A stretch of DNA of 64,000 bases from Gammaproteobacteria bacterium (GCA_025355645.1 JANXZG010000042.1:1-64000), one strand, 5' to 3'; counted from the stretch's first letter, positions 1-11,097 are shown. Program-made: numbers and translations. The notes: generated from the sequence alone by a model not told the origin.

Positions 1-371
1 TGCTGGCACTGGGCCTGGTCAGCCGCAACGTGCCCGAGCAGGTGCGCTGGTACTTCTTCCACGGCCTCGGCCACCACCTGGGCCTGCGCACCCACGACGC
101 CAACGATGGCGACCGGGTGATGCGCGCGGGCGAGGTGATCACCGACGAGCCCGGCATCTATGTGCGCCCCAAGGACGTCAAGGACAGCCCGGTGTACGCC
201 GCGCTACCCGCCAACGAGCGCGCCGGCATCGATGCGGCGCTGGCCAAGTACGCCGACATCGGCGTGCGCATCGAGGACGATGTGGTGGTGACGGACGGGG
301 CTCCGGATGTGCTCAGTGCCGCGCTCGAGCGAGATCCCGATGCCATCGAGCGCCTGGTGCAATGCGCATGA
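1..371 (+). CDS. pepP: Xaa-Pro aminopeptidase (M24 family), C-terminal part
   Basis: C-terminal end of a gene that begins before the window; the frame is open from base 3. M24 metallopeptidases remove the N-terminal residue before proline using two metal ions. The fragment carries the last three ligand regions of the family: HGLGHHLG (His ligand), TDEPGIYV (Glu ligand) and GVRIEDDVVVT (last Glu ligand). The protein stops shortly after the fold ends, as usual. It overlaps the ubiH-like gene through ATGA at 368-371; pepP-ubiH-ubiI order is classical in Gammaproteobacteria. A prolidase or other M24 subtype cannot be excluded without the N-terminal half. Cytosolic. Confidence 0.85.
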   Translation, partial: LALGLVSRNVPEQVRWYFFHGLGHHLGLRTHDANDGDRVMRAGEVITDEPGIYVRPKDVKDSPVYAALPANERAGIDAALAKYADIGVRIEDDVVVTDGAPDVLSAALERDPDAIERLVQCA

Positions 372-1588
372 GCGGGAAATTCGATGTCGCGATTGTCGGC
401 GGCGGCATGGTCGGCGCATCGCTAGCCGTGGCGCTGGCGCCACTGGGCTTGCGCATTGCGTTGATCGAGGGCCATGCATTCGATGCCGCCAGCCAGCCGA
501 GCTTCGATGACCGCACCACCGCGATGTCGAACGGCAGCCGCCGCATCCTCGAAAGCCTAGAAGTCTGGGCTCGCCTTGCCGATGCCCCTACCCCGATTGC
601 GAGGATCCATATCTCCGACCAGGGGCGCTTCGGCTTCGCCAGGCTCGATGCGCGGGAGCAGGGGCTGCTCGCCATGGGTTACGTCGTGCCAAATCGATCA
701 CTGGGCCAGGCGCTGTGGACGCGCCTGCGCGAATGTTCGAATGTGCACCCTTACTGCCCCGCGCAGCTGTTGCGCGTCGAGCCCGGCGCGGCGGGGGGCG
801 CTCTTGAAGTCAGGAGCGCCGATGGAACGGTGTCGGCCATCGAGGCACGGCTGGTCATCGCCGCCGACGGCGTACATTCAGCGGTCAGGCAGGCGTATGG
901 AATTTTGGCCGAGAGCCGCGACTACGGCCAGACCGCCGTCATTGCGACCGTGTTGCCGCAGCGTTTTCACGATTATGTGGCTTACGAGCGCTTCACTGAG
1001 ACAGGACCGCTCGCGCTGTTGCCGATCAGCGACCGTCGCTGCACGCTGGTGCTGACGCTGGCATCGGCGCAGGTGGCGAGCGCGATGGCCTGGTCGGATG
1101 CCGAATTCCTGGCCGAAGTGCAGCGGCGCTTTGGTTTTCGCCTGGGGCGCATGCTGAAAGTCGGGAAACGCGTTGCCTATCCGCTTTCATTGACATGCGC
1201 TGCGCGCACCAGCGCGCCAGGGTGCGTGATTGTCGGCAATGCCGCGCAGGGGCTGCACCCGGTCGCGGGCATGGGATTTAACCTGGGGTTGCGCGATGCG
1301 GCCTGCCTGGCGGAATTGCTCGAGGAGTTCGATTGCGCCGATGCGCGCTTGCCGGAAGCCTATGAAGCGTGGCGCGCCGAGGACAGGCGCGCGATCATCG
1401 CGTTCACCGATGGGCTCGTGCGCGTGTTCGCAAGTCCCCTGGGCGCGGTGCGACGGCTGCGCAACCTCGCATTGCTGACCTTCGATCTGCTGCCGCCCGC
1501 CAAGGCGGCCCTCTCATCATTGAGCACCGGCGCCTCGGCGCGCATCCCGAAGCTCGCACGCGGCGTGGCCCTGATGGCGCGCTCTTGA
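368..1588 (+). CDS. ubiH: 2-octaprenyl-6-methoxyphenol hydroxylase (UbiH family)
   Basis: FAD-dependent aromatic monooxygenase of about 406 aa acting in ring hydroxylation of ubiquinone biosynthesis, probably membrane-associated. Visible are the N-terminal dinucleotide site VGGGMVGAS (about residues 10-18), the DG motif AADGVHSAVR, and the ribityl-binding motif GNAAQGLHPVAGMGFNLG at about 290-307. The GN in place of GD in this last motif is the state seen in E. coli UbiH, which favours UbiH over UbiI/UbiF. The ATG at 368 overlaps the pepP stop as ATGA; an in-frame ATG at 362 would add two residues. Neither has a Shine-Dalgarno, so translational coupling is likely. It ends inside the start of the next monooxygenase. 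Confidence 0.88.
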   Translation: MSGKFDVAIVGGGMVGASLAVALAPLGLRIALIEGHAFDAASQPSFDDRTTAMSNGSRRILESLEVWARLADAPTPIARIHISDQGRFGFARLDAREQGLLAMGYVVPNRSLGQALWTRLRECSNVHPYCPAQLLRVEPGAAGGALEVRSADGTVSAIEARLVIAADGVHSAVRQAYGILAESRDYGQTAVIATVLPQRFHDYVAYERFTETGPLALLPISDRRCTLVLTLASAQVASAMAWSDAEFLAEVQRRFGFRLGRMLKVGKRVAYPLSLTCAARTSAPGCVIVGNAAQGLHPVAGMGFNLGLRDAACLAELLEEFDCADARLPEAYEAWRAEDRRAIIAFTDGLVRVFASPLGAVRRLRNLALLTFDLLPPAKAALSSLSTGASARIPKLARGVALMARS

Positions 1589-2832
1589 AGGAGGATTTTG
1601 ACATCGTCGTGGTCGGCGCGGGGGCGATCGGCACCGTCGCGGCCGCAGTGCTGATCCAAAGTCATATCGCTCGGCCCGGGCGGATCGCTGTGGTGGCGGA
1701 TCGCCTGCCCGCGCCGGTCCCGCCCGGTGCTGATTGGGATCTGCGCGTATTTGCGCTAAGCCGCGCCTCGGAGCGATTGCTGCGTTTGTGTGGGGTATGG
1801 GAGCGATTGCCGGCGGATCGCATTTGCGCCTATGAGCGGATGTGCGTCTGGGACCAGCGCGGCGATCCGCGAGGCAGCGGTTCCCTGAGCTTCGACTGTG
1901 CTGAGTTGGGCGAGCCGAATCTTGGCAGCATCGTCGAGGGCCGCGCGCTGCAGGCACAGTGCCTGCAGGCGGCGCGTGCGGCGGGCGCGGTGGTGATCGA
2001 ATCCGCCATCGAAGCGATCCACTGCAATGCGAGCAGCGTCGCGATACGCCTGACGGACGGGCGCGAATTGCGCTCATCATTGCTGCTCGGCGCGGACGGC
2101 GTGCAGTCGCGCACGCGCGAACTGCTCGGCATCGAGTCGGCGGGGCACTCTTATCACCAGGACGCCCTGGTCGCCTATGTTCGCACCGAAAAGTCGCACG
2201 AGCGATGTGCCTGGCAGCGATTCCTGCCCACCGGACCGCTGGCCTTCCTACCTCTTCCGGATGGGCGCTGCTCGATCGTCTGGAGTGCCGACAGGCCCCA
2301 GGCTGAGCGGCTCGCTGCGTTAGATGCGCCCGAGTTCAGTGCGGCGCTCACTGATGCAAGTGCCGCGGTGCTCGGACGCTGCGAGCTCGCGTCGCCGCTC
2401 GCCCGCTTTCCGCTGCGACTCCAGTATGCGAGCGAGTATGTTCGCCCGCGCGCGGCGCTGCTCGGCGATGCGGCGCACGTGATTCATCCGCTGGCCGGGC
2501 AGGGACTCAATCTGGGCTTGCTGGACTGCGCTGCGCTCGTCGAGGTCCTCGCCGGCGCCGCCGATCCGGCCTCGTTCGGGGATTTGAAGTTGCTGCGGCG
2601 CTACGAGCGCTGGCGCAAAAGCGAGAATTTGCTTGCGGCCACGGCGATGGACGCCCTAGAGCGCCTGTTTTCAGGCAGCAATACCACGCTTGCGGGGCTG
2701 CGCAGTGCCGGGCTCAATGCGGTTGGCCGCATTCCGCTGCTCAAGCGCGAGTTCGCCCGTCACGCCCTCGGACTCGCCGGCGACGTGCCGGCGTTTCTCA
2801 GGTCAGCCGATCCAGTTTTGCCGCACAGATAA
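1585..2832 (+). CDS. FAD-dependent ubiquinone hydroxylase (UbiI/UbiF/VisC type)
   Basis: Second UbiH/UbiF-family monooxygenase, about 415 aa. Motifs: VVVGAGAIGT at the N-terminus, LGADGVQSRTR in the middle and GDAAHVIHPLAGQGLNLG at about 294-311 with the GD typical of UbiI/UbiF. It probably hydroxylates another position of the quinone ring than its upstream partner. The start is chosen as TTG 1585, which overlaps the ubiH stop as TTGA; starting at the next candidate GTG (1609) would delete the first beta strand of the FAD fold. The purine-rich AAGGAGG at 1588-1594 lies just inside the gene. The 3' end overlaps phhB tail to tail by 35 bases. Which hydroxylation step it performs cannot be told from sequence alone. 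Confidence 0.85.
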   Translation: MKEDFDIVVVGAGAIGTVAAAVLIQSHIARPGRIAVVADRLPAPVPPGADWDLRVFALSRASERLLRLCGVWERLPADRICAYERMCVWDQRGDPRGSGSLSFDCAELGEPNLGSIVEGRALQAQCLQAARAAGAVVIESAIEAIHCNASSVAIRLTDGRELRSSLLLGADGVQSRTRELLGIESAGHSYHQDALVAYVRTEKSHERCAWQRFLPTGPLAFLPLPDGRCSIVWSADRPQAERLAALDAPEFSAALTDASAAVLGRCELASPLARFPLRLQYASEYVRPRAALLGDAAHVIHPLAGQGLNLGLLDCAALVEVLAGAADPASFGDLKLLRRYERWRKSENLLAATAMDALERLFSGSNTTLAGLRSAGLNAVGRIPLLKREFARHALGLAGDVPAFLRSADPVLPHR

Positions 2833-3126
2833 AATCGTTTTCCGACAGGCCGCCAATGGCATGCGTCGTGAACAGTACGTGGCAATAGTTGTAACCGAGA
2901 TTGACATCGGGATGATGGTCTTCCGTATTGGCGATGTGCGCCAGGGCGCCCATGAAGCTCATCGTGCGGTAAAAATCCTTGAATTTATACGAGCGCTTCA
3001 GGCTCTTGTTGTCGGCCGACAGGGCCCAGGCGCCATCCAGCGCCTGGTGCAGCGCTGCCGCCTCGGCGCCATCCAGCGGCTTCGTGCCGCCATCACAAGG
3101 GACGCATTTTTTATCGCTTAGGTGCT

Positions 3127-3130
<4 letters not shown>
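2798..3130 (-). CDS. phhB: Pterin-4-alpha-carbinolamine dehydratase
   Basis: A 110-aa cytosolic protein of the PCD/DCoH family, which dehydrates 4a-hydroxytetrahydropterin to recycle the cofactor of aromatic amino acid hydroxylases; in bacteria without those enzymes its role is less clear. The family signature is present: an acidic residue then HHPDVNLGY at 72-80, followed by the strand with CHVLFTTH and the end [12 protein letters not shown]. The N-terminal CVPCDGG is a common, non-catalytic extension. The start ATG 3130 overlaps the ispG stop (ATGA), so it is read from the ispG transcript. No phenylalanine hydroxylase gene lies in the window. Confidence 0.9.
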
Positions 3131-4347
<1,217 letters not shown>

Positions 4348-4406
4348 CTGGGCAGTTTAACCAATCATTTCGTGCCGCCGCTAAAAAAAGCTCCGATAAT
4401 AGGCAC
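4348..4406. promoter_or_regulatory. ispG/yciH divergent promoter spacer
   Basis: The 59-base gap holds a -10-like TAAACT for ispG (minus strand, 4359-4354) and GATAAT for yciH (plus strand, 4395-4400). Each ends exactly six bases from its start codon. No good -35 element or ribosome binding site is visible for either gene. Assignment rests only on the -10 matches and spacing. Confidence 0.45.
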
Positions 4407-4754
4407 GTGAATTCGCGCCTCGTCTATTCCACGGGTTTTGGTGCCCTGTGCCCGAACTGCCGCAGGCCTGTCCTCAGCTGCGTATGTCCGAAGGGCGCGC
4501 CCGGCACTAAGGGTGAGGTGAAGATTCGGGTCGGCAGGGAGACCCAGGGAAGGGCGGGCAAGGGCGTCACGACGGTCACCGGATTGCCGCTGCCACTGGC
4601 TGAGATCGAGGCGCTTGCGGCGCGGCTTAAAAAACGCTGCGGCAGCGGCGGCACGGTCAGGGACGGCATCATCGAGATCCAGGGCGACCATCGCGATGCG
4701 CTGGTCGCCCTGCTGCAGGAGGCCGGCTGGCAGGCGAAGCGTTCCGGCGGCTAG
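4407..4754 (+). CDS. yciH: SUI1/eIF1-like translation factor YciH
   Basis: 115-aa protein of the SUI1 family. The C-terminal half (about 35-113) is the eIF1-like alpha/beta fold with the typical GKGVTTVTGLPL loop and a closing HRDALVALLQEAGW. The N-terminus has four cysteines (CPNCRRPVLSCVC) that may bind zinc, as in many YciH proteins. The family resembles eukaryotic initiation factor 1 and has been linked to start-codon discrimination and stress translation. The start is GTG 4407, six bases after GATAAT. It shares its TAG stop with the converging DUF885 gene on the palindrome CTAG 4751-4754. Confidence 0.9.
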   Translation: MNSRLVYSTGFGALCPNCRRPVLSCVCPKGAPGTKGEVKIRVGRETQGRAGKGVTTVTGLPLPLAEIEALAARLKKRCGSGGTVRDGIIEIQGDHRDALVALLQEAGWQAKRSGG

Positions 4755-6556
4755 GGACTTGACTTGGCCGCGATCCAATTCTCCACATTGCGCTGCAGCA
4801 TGTTCAACGGTACAGGGCCTGTGGCGAGGACCAGGTCGTGGAATTCGCGGATGTCAAAATGCGCGCCCAGGCGCTGCTCGGCCAGGGCGCGCATTTCCAG
4901 GATCTTGAGCTGCCCAATCTTGTAGGCAAGCGCCTGTCCGGGCCACGAGATGTAGCGGTCGACCTCGCTCGCGATATCAAGCTCGCTCTTCGGCGCATTC
5001 GCCGCGAAGTAATCGATCGCCTGCAGGCGCGTCCAGCCCATGGAATGGATGCCGGTATCGATGACCAAGCGCACCGCGCGCCACATATCGTAGGTCAGGC
5101 GGCCAAACTTCTGGTAGGGATCGGTGTACAGCCCCAGGTCATAGCCGAGACCCTCCGAATACAAACCCCATCCTTCTATATATGCCGTGAACTGCGTCAT
5201 GCGCCGGATCATCGGCAGGTCTTCCCCTTGCTCTATCTGCAGCGCACCCTGCAGATGATGTCCCGGCACCGCTTCGTGGGCCGTCAGAGTTTCCATTTCC
5301 CACTTCGGCCGCGAGTCTGGCCGGTACAGGTTGACGTAGAAATACCCGGCGCGCGAACCATCGTTGGAAGGCTGCTGGTAGTAGGCGGTCGGCGATCCGG
5401 GGGCGCTGGTGTCCGGGATCGGGCGTATACCATAGGGCATGCGCGGCAGCTTGCCGAACAGCTTGACAAGATTCGGGTCGATGCTCTTGGCAATCACCAT
5501 GTAGCCGCGCATCAACTCGTTCGGATCGGTGTAGAAGAACTTCGGATCGGTGCGCAGGTAATGGCAGAACTCCAGGAAGCTGCCCTTGAACCCGACCTCG
5601 GCGATGACCTTGTCCATTTCGCCATGGATTCGCGCGACTTCCCGAAGACCCAAGGCATGTATCGCTTCCGGCGTCATGTCGGTCGTCGTAAAGTGCGTGA
5701 TCCGGTTGCGGTAGAACGCCGCGCCATCCGGCGTCGATGCAATGCCCGGAGTTTTGCGGCAAGCCGGGACATAGCGGGTATTAAAAAACTTCTCGAATTT
5801 CGCCATCGTCGGCAGCACGTTCTTCGCGATCGCGAGGCTTGCGGCCGCACTGAGGCGCTGGCGGTCCGCATCAGAGAAGCTGGCAGGCATATGCTTGAAC
5901 GGCTCGTAGAACGGGCTCGCGGTCGGCATCGAGACTCGCTGCGCATCGAACTCGGGTGAGATGCGCGCCGTGACGGCGCAGGGCTGGGTGCGATTTTCCC
6001 GGATGCCGATCTGCAGCAACTCAGTCACCTGATCGACATAGGGACCGAAGGAGTTCAGGCGCGCGATCCAGTTTTCATAGTCATGGACAGAGTCGAACGG
6101 CGCGATCTCGGCGAGTTCGCTGGAGCTTTGCGGGCTCGCGGTACCCTGCAGTTGCCCCTGATGGCTGATTGCGTAGACATGAGGCTTGAAGCGCATCGCG
6201 GACGTAAGCTCTTCAAACTGGAGCTTGACGATGTCGTAGGTCATCCGGTCCGTGACTGAAAGCCCGGATATGTCGATCGCCTTGAGTTTGTCGAGTGCCG
6301 CGCGATCCGCTGCGTCGCTGCGCTCGATCGCCGCTAATGACATGTCGGGCCACAGATCGTTATAGCGCGGGTCCCCGATGCTGGTCCCGAGCGTCGGGTC
6401 CTCCTTGAGAAAGCGTTCCCATTCGGCTTTATATATGGCGTCAAGCTGCGTTTTGCTGTCGGAGTGTGCGAGGTCGGCGGCCGGCGCGGCGAAACTTCCC
6501 GAGAGCGTGGCAAGCATTGTGAACGCGATCGCGGCGATCGAAGGGTAGGTTTTCAT
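4751..6556 (-). CDS. Secreted DUF885 family metallopeptidase-like protein
   Basis: 601 aa with a Sec signal peptide of about 23 residues ending near SGSFAAPA, so exported to the periplasm or beyond. DUF885 proteins are helical zinc peptidase-like proteins; the expected metal motif AHEAVPGHHLQ is at about residue 425, with the conserved WGLYSEGLGYD downstream that carries a likely third ligand (Glu). The substrate is not known; relatives are annotated as peptidases without much experimental support. TAGAAT (6568-6563) ends six bases before the ATG, again suggesting a leaderless start. Converges with yciH, sharing CTAG. Diverges from gcvT across 82 bases. Confidence 0.85.
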   Translation of the reverse strand: MKTYPSIAAIAFTMLATLSGSFAAPAADLAHSDSKTQLDAIYKAEWERFLKEDPTLGTSIGDPRYNDLWPDMSLAAIERSDAADRAALDKLKAIDISGLSVTDRMTYDIVKLQFEELTSAMRFKPHVYAISHQGQLQGTASPQSSSELAEIAPFDSVHDYENWIARLNSFGPYVDQVTELLQIGIRENRTQPCAVTARISPEFDAQRVSMPTASPFYEPFKHMPASFSDADRQRLSAAASLAIAKNVLPTMAKFEKFFNTRYVPACRKTPGIASTPDGAAFYRNRITHFTTTDMTPEAIHALGLREVARIHGEMDKVIAEVGFKGSFLEFCHYLRTDPKFFYTDPNELMRGYMVIAKSIDPNLVKLFGKLPRMPYGIRPIPDTSAPGSPTAYYQQPSNDGSRAGYFYVNLYRPDSRPKWEMETLTAHEAVPGHHLQGALQIEQGEDLPMIRRMTQFTAYIEGWGLYSEGLGYDLGLYTDPYQKFGRLTYDMWRAVRLVIDTGIHSMGWTRLQAIDYFAANAPKSELDIASEVDRYISWPGQALAYKIGQLKILEMRALAEQRLGAHFDIREFHDLVLATGPVPLNMLQRNVENWIAAKSSP

Positions 6557-6638
6557 GGGGCGATTCTAACCCCTGCGGCGGCTTGCCGCTAAAGCGGATC
6601 GTGTATCATCTGCGCCATTGCTGTTGGGCGGGGGTGCG
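6557..6638. promoter_or_regulatory. DUF885/gcvT divergent promoter region
   Basis: For gcvT, TTGCCG 6583-6588 and TATCAT 6604-6609 (spacing 15, short) are possible -35 and -10 boxes; the resulting leader would be about 22 bases and includes a G-rich ribosome binding site (6626-6634) before ATG 6639. For the minus-strand gene, TAGAAT lies at 6568-6563. CCGCT-AA-AGCGG at 6586-6597 is a small perfect inverted repeat overlapping the gcvT promoter. The gap is too short for a tandem glycine riboswitch. Confidence 0.4.
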
Positions 6639-7775
6639 ATGGGTCTGAAGACGCCTCTCTACGACAGCCATTTGAAGCTGGGCGCCAAGATCGTCGACTT
6701 CGGTGGCTGGGACATGCCTTTGCATTATGGTTCGCAGATCGAGGAGCACCACGCGGTGCGCCGCGGCGCCGGAATGTTCGACGTGTCGCACATGGGCATC
6801 GTCGATTTGCACGGCGCCGGCGCAGCACAGTTCCTGCGTTTTGTGCTCGCCAATGACGTGGGCAAGTTGCGTACGCCGGGCAAGGGGCTGTACTCGTGCC
6901 TGTTGCGCGATGACGGCGGCGTGCTCGATGACCTGATCGTCTACCGGATGGACGAGGAATGGTTCCGCATGATCGTCAATGCGGGGACGCGCGCGAAGGA
7001 CCTAGCCTGGCTACGCCAGAAAAGTGCGTCCTACGCGGTGCGCATATCGGAGCGCGACGATCTTGCCATGATTGCGGTACAAGGCCCGCAGGCGCGAGAG
7101 CTCGCAGCGAGCCTGTTTCCAGCCGATGTCAGAAGCAGGCTGCTGGAGTTGGCGCCATTCGTTGCAGTGGAACTCGGTAATGTTTTCGCTGGCCAGCTTG
7201 AGCTGCAGAGCTGCTTTGTGGCGCGCACCGGCTACACGGGTGAAGACGGATTCGAGATTGCGATTGGGGCGGGCGCCGCGCCGCGGTTGTGGGAGCAGCT
7301 GCATGCGCTCGGTATCGTCGCAGCGGGCCTGGGCGCGCGCGATACGCTGCGCCTCGAGGCTGGATACAGCCTGTATGGCCATGAACTGGACGAAAACCAT
7401 GATCCGTTATCTTCCGGGCTCGCCTGGACCGTGGCCTTCGAACCTGCGGAGCGCGATTTCATCGGCCGCAAGGCACTTGGCAAGGCGCTGATGATCCAGA
7501 AGGACGAGATGACCGGATTGCTGCTGCTTGATCGGGGCGTGCTGCGTGCGCAGCAACGCGTGCTCACGAGCGCAGGATCCGGTGAGATCACGAGCGGCAC
7601 ATTTGCCCCGACCATAGGCCGGTCCATTGCCATGGCGCGCGTGCCGCGCGGCGCGAGCGGCCGTGTGCAGGTGGACGTGCGCGGCAAGCTGCTGGCGGCG
7701 TTGATCATCAAGCCATTGTTTGTGCATCACGGCCAGGTACTTATTTCAACCGAGCTACTGGGGGAGAATCCTTGA
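6639..7775 (+). CDS. gcvT: Glycine cleavage system T protein (aminomethyltransferase)
   Basis: About 378 aa, normal length. GcvT takes the aminomethyl group from lipoylated H protein, passes the methylene to tetrahydrofolate and releases ammonia. Visible family features: KIVDFGGWDMPLHY near the N-terminus, GMFDVSHMG (folate site), the NAGTRAKDL region, YTGEDGFEI and the GLGARDTLRLEAGYSLYGHE signature. The start ATG 6639 follows a G-rich Shine-Dalgarno; a TTG at 6618 would add seven residues. First gene of gcvT-gcvH-gcvPA-gcvPB. It ends in TTGA, shared with the start of gcvH. Confidence 0.96.
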   Translation: MGLKTPLYDSHLKLGAKIVDFGGWDMPLHYGSQIEEHHAVRRGAGMFDVSHMGIVDLHGAGAAQFLRFVLANDVGKLRTPGKGLYSCLLRDDGGVLDDLIVYRMDEEWFRMIVNAGTRAKDLAWLRQKSASYAVRISERDDLAMIAVQGPQARELAASLFPADVRSRLLELAPFVAVELGNVFAGQLELQSCFVARTGYTGEDGFEIAIGAGAAPRLWEQLHALGIVAAGLGARDTLRLEAGYSLYGHELDENHDPLSSGLAWTVAFEPAERDFIGRKALGKALMIQKDEMTGLLLLDRGVLRAQQRVLTSAGSGEITSGTFAPTIGRSIAMARVPRGASGRVQVDVRGKLLAALIIKPLFVHHGQVLISTELLGENP

Positions 7776-8167
7776 GCGATATACCGAATGATTTGCGCTA
7801 CACACGCACCCATGAATGGTTGCGTTCGCTGCCTAATGGACAGGTTGAAGTGGGCATCACGCACCATGCCCAGGGCGCACTGGGCGACCTTGTGTTTGTA
7901 GACGTCCCCCAGGCCGGGCGCAAGGTCAGCGCAGGGGAAGCCTGTGCGGTGGTCGAGTCCGTCAAGGCCGCTTCGGATATCTACAGCCCCGTCGATGGCA
8001 TCATCGTCGCGGGCAACCAGGCAATCGCCGGCGCGCCGGAACTCGTCAACACGGATCCCTATAAGGCCGGGTGGCTCATGCGCATCGAGACAAAGGCCAA
8101 TGGTGCCGCGGCTGGCCTGCTGAGCGCTGATGAGTACGCAAAAATGCTCGCTGACGAGAGCCATTAG
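7772..8167 (+). CDS. gcvH: Glycine cleavage system H protein
   Basis: 131-aa lipoyl carrier that shuttles the aminomethyl group among P, T and L proteins. The lipoylation lysine is K65 in VVESVKAASD, and the fold is complete from YTRTHEW to the C-terminal helix. The start is TTG 7772, overlapping the gcvT stop as TTGA. A strong GGGGGAG (about 7760-7766) sits at correct spacing, so the rare start codon is credible. The next gene begins nine bases after the stop. Confidence 0.96.
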   Translation: MSDIPNDLRYTRTHEWLRSLPNGQVEVGITHHAQGALGDLVFVDVPQAGRKVSAGEACAVVESVKAASDIYSPVDGIIVAGNQAIAGAPELVNTDPYKAGWLMRIETKANGAAAGLLSADEYAKMLADESH

Positions 8168-8176
8168 GGTACCTTC

Positions 8177-9577
8177 ATGCCGTTCATACCGCATACGCCG
8201 CAGGACATTGCCGAGATGCTGCAGGTCATCGGCGTGCGTTCAGTCAGCGAGCTGTTCGAGGAAATTCCGGCCGAGCTTCTTGCCGGGCCGCTGACGGGGG
8301 TCCCGCTGGCGCTGAGCGAAATCGAGATTTCACGGCTGATGAGCGACCGGGCCGCAATCGATGGACGGCCGCTGAATTTTATTGGCGGCGGCGCCTACGA
8401 GCACCATATTCCGGCGCCCGTGTGGGCCATCGCGACGCGCGGGGAATTCTACTCCGCTTACACGCCCTACCAGGCAGAGGCGAGCCAGGGAACGCTGCAG
8501 CTGATCTACGAATATCAATCGATGCTCAGCGAGCTGACTGGCATGGAAGTCTCGAATGCCTCGTTGTACGACGGTGCCTCGGCGCTGGCGGAAGCCTGCC
8601 TGATGGCGGTACGGGCCAATCGCTCGTCCCTGTCGCGCCGAATTCTGGTGCCGCGCACGGTCAATCCGCTCTACCTGCAAGTTGCGCGATCCATCGTGGG
8701 TAACCAGGGAGTTACCCTGGTGACGCTCGATTACGATCGGGCCAGCGGTCGCATGCTGGCAGAGTCATTGCAGCAGTTCACCGGACAGGATGTGACGGCG
8801 CTGGTGGTGCAGCAGCCGAATTTCTTCGGTGTTCTTGAAGAGGTTGACGAACTGACCGACTGGGCGCACGCGAACAAGGCACTGCTGATCGGCGTGGTCA
8901 ACCCGCTCTCGCTGGCGCTGTTGAAGCCCCCGGGCCTCTGGGGCGGCCCGGCCAGCGGCAACCAGGGTGCGGACATTGTCTGCGGAGAGGGCCAGCCGCT
9001 CGGCGTGCCGCTCGCGTCCGGCGGTCCCTATTTTGGGTTCATGACCACGCGCATGCAATATGTCAGGCAGATGCCGGGTCGCATCGTCGGACGCACGCTC
9101 GATGCGGAAGGGCGGCCCGGATTTACCTTGACGCTGCAGGCCCGTGAACAGCATATTCGGCGTGGCAAGGCGACTTCAAATATCTGCACGAACCAGGGGC
9201 TCACCGTGACCGCCGCGACGATTTACATGTCGCTGATGGGCGCGGCGGGACTTGAGCGCGTGGCGGCAGCCTGCATGCAGCGAAGCGCGCAGCTGCTCAA
9301 GGCGCTGACCGCGATCCGGGGCGTGAAAACCACCTTCACCGGGCCGCGCTTCCACGAGGTGGTCCTATCGCTCGATCGGCCTGCCGCGGCCGTGCTCGAG
9401 GAGCTTGCGCGACGCGGCATCCTGGGTGGCCTCGACCTGTCGCAACACTACCCAGAACTTAAGTCCGCGCTGCTGGTGTGTGCGACCGAAACGAAAAATG
9501 ATGCGGACATCGCGCGTTATGGACAGGCTCTCGCCGAGGTGCTGGGCGCCGCGTCAGCCAAGGCGGGCGCGGCATGA
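8177..9577 (+). CDS. gcvPA: Glycine dehydrogenase (decarboxylating) subunit 1
   Basis: 466 aa, the N-terminal half of P protein as a separate subunit. With GcvPB it decarboxylates glycine and loads the aminomethyl group onto GcvH. The opening ([13 protein letters not shown]), [12 protein letters not shown], the [14 protein letters not shown] segment and the STELTGME-like [16 protein letters not shown] are typical of subunit 1. It has no PLP lysine, as expected, since that residue lies in subunit 2. The stop overlaps the gcvPB start as ATGA. Split P protein is common in Gram-positives and some Gammaproteobacteria; the enteric form is a single chain. Confidence 0.95.
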   Translation: MPFIPHTPQDIAEMLQVIGVRSVSELFEEIPAELLAGPLTGVPLALSEIEISRLMSDRAAIDGRPLNFIGGGAYEHHIPAPVWAIATRGEFYSAYTPYQAEASQGTLQLIYEYQSMLSELTGMEVSNASLYDGASALAEACLMAVRANRSSLSRRILVPRTVNPLYLQVARSIVGNQGVTLVTLDYDRASGRMLAESLQQFTGQDVTALVVQQPNFFGVLEEVDELTDWAHANKALLIGVVNPLSLALLKPPGLWGGPASGNQGADIVCGEGQPLGVPLASGGPYFGFMTTRMQYVRQMPGRIVGRTLDAEGRPGFTLTLQAREQHIRRGKATSNICTNQGLTVTAATIYMSLMGAAGLERVAAACMQRSAQLLKALTAIRGVKTTFTGPRFHEVVLSLDRPAAAVLEELARRGILGGLDLSQHYPELKSALLVCATETKNDADIARYGQALAEVLGAASAKAGAA

Positions 9578-11097
9578 ACGCAACTACCAGTTCCGTGACC
9601 CGAAAAGCTGCGCGCGAACCCGTGATATTCGAGATCAGCAAGCCCGGGCGCGAGGCCCCGACGCAGTTCCCGCCGCTCGCGCGTGGCCCGGATGCAGGCG
9701 CGCCGGCTTTGCCCGCGCATTTGCGTCGCCAGGCGCGGCCAGCGATGCCGAGCGTGTCCGAACTGCAGGCAGTGCGGCATTTTACCCGGCTATCGCAGCT
9801 GAATTTCTCGATCGATACGCATTTCTATCCGCTCGGCTCCTGCACGATGAAATACAACCCCAAGGCGTGTAATAGCCTCGCGATGCTGCCGGAATTTCTG
9901 AACCGGCATCCGCTCGCTCCGGCGAGCGCATCGCAGGGATTCCTCGCCTGCATGTTCGAGCTACAGGAGATGCTGCGCGAAATCACCGGCATGCATGGGG
10001 TCAGCCTCACGCCGATGGCCGGCGCGCAGGGCGAATTCGCCGGGGTAGCGATGATTCGCGCCTATCACCGCGCACGCGGCGACGAGGGACGCAATGAAAT
10101 CATTGTGCCGGAGGCGGCGCACGGCACGAATCCGGCGACCGCGGCCATGTGCGGCTGCGTGGTGCGGGAGATTCCTTGTGATTCGAATGGTGATGTCGAC
10201 ATAGAGGCGTTGCGTGCGGCGGCGGGTCCCAAGACCGCCGGCATCATGCTGACAAACCCGTCCACCCTCGGTGTTTTCGAGCGCAAGATCGTGACTGTCG
10301 AGAAAATAGTGCATGCGGCCGGCGGCCTGTTGTACTACGACGGCGCGAACTTGAATGCGATCCTTGGCAAGGTTCGCCCCGGGGACATGGGCTTCGACGT
10401 CATTCATATGAATCTGCACAAGACCTTCTCGACCCCGCATGGCGGCGGAGGCCCGGGATCCGGCGCGGTCGGTGTCGGCGAGCGCCTGCTGCCTTACCTG
10501 CCGATTCCGGTGGTGGGCCGGGACGGGGAGCGGTACCGCTGGCTCGATGAGCGCGACCGGCCTAAATCAATCGGCCGACTGTCGGCGTTCATGGGAAACG
10601 CCGGCGTCAATATGCGCGCCTATATCTACATGCGCATGCTCGGGCGTGACGGGATGGTACGGGTCGCCGAGTTTGCGGCGCTGAACGCCAATTACATGAT
10701 GCGGCGCCTGACGGCGGAGGGCTTCGATGCAGCCTATGGGATGCGCCGTGCCAGCCATGAATTCATCATCACGCTGAAGCGCCAGCATCGCCAATACAAT
10801 ATCAGCGCGATGGATGTGGCCAAGCGATTGCTGGATTATGGCATGCATGCGCCAACCACTTATTTTCCATTGCTGGTGCCTGAATGCCTGCTGATCGAGC
10901 CCACCGAGACAGAGGCAAAGGAAGATCTGGACCGGTTTTGCGATGCAATGTCAGAGATTCTGCGGGAAATGGCTGAAACCCCCGAGATGGTCTCGAAGGC
11001 ACCGCACACGATGCCGGTCCGGCGCCTCGATGACGTGCGTGCCGCCAAGCTTCTCGACCTGGTGTGGAAGCCGGCAGCCGCGCGCGCGGGCGAATGA
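9574..11097 (+). CDS. gcvPB: Glycine dehydrogenase (decarboxylating) subunit 2
   Basis: 507 aa, PLP-binding half of P protein. The Schiff-base lysine is K283 in [17 protein letters not shown]. Other family marks are [14 protein letters not shown] near the N-terminus, [10 protein letters not shown] and the end [16 protein letters not shown]. The N-terminal 60 residues (rich in Arg/Pro) are slightly extended. Start ATG overlaps gcvPA (ATGA) and its stop overlaps dgkA (ATGA), so the five genes 6639-11468 form one tightly coupled unit. Confidence 0.96.
   Translation: MNATTSSVTRKAAREPVIFEISKPGREAPTQFPPLARGPDAGAPALPAHLRRQARPAMPSVSELQAVRHFTRLSQLNFSIDTHFYPLGSCTMKYNPKACNSLAMLPEFLNRHPLAPASASQGFLACMFELQEMLREITGMHGVSLTPMAGAQGEFAGVAMIRAYHRARGDEGRNEIIVPEAAHGTNPATAAMCGCVVREIPCDSNGDVDIEALRAAAGPKTAGIMLTNPSTLGVFERKIVTVEKIVHAAGGLLYYDGANLNAILGKVRPGDMGFDVIHMNLHKTFSTPHGGGGPGSGAVGVGERLLPYLPIPVVGRDGERYRWLDERDRPKSIGRLSAFMGNAGVNMRAYIYMRMLGRDGMVRVAEFAALNANYMMRRLTAEGFDAAYGMRRASHEFIITLKRQHRQYNISAMDVAKRLLDYGMHAPTTYFPLLVPECLLIEPTETEAKEDLDRFCDAMSEILREMAETPEMVSKAPHTMPVRRLDDVRAAKLLDLVWKPAAARAGE

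Noticed and set aside
4838..5959. A 373-codon plus-strand frame inside the DUF885 gene
   Set aside because: Antisense shadow of a gene with a signal peptide and a metal motif; no independent evidence.
6557..6638. Glycine riboswitch before gcvT
   Set aside because: The gap is only 82 bases, too short for a tandem glycine riboswitch, and no matching stems are visible.
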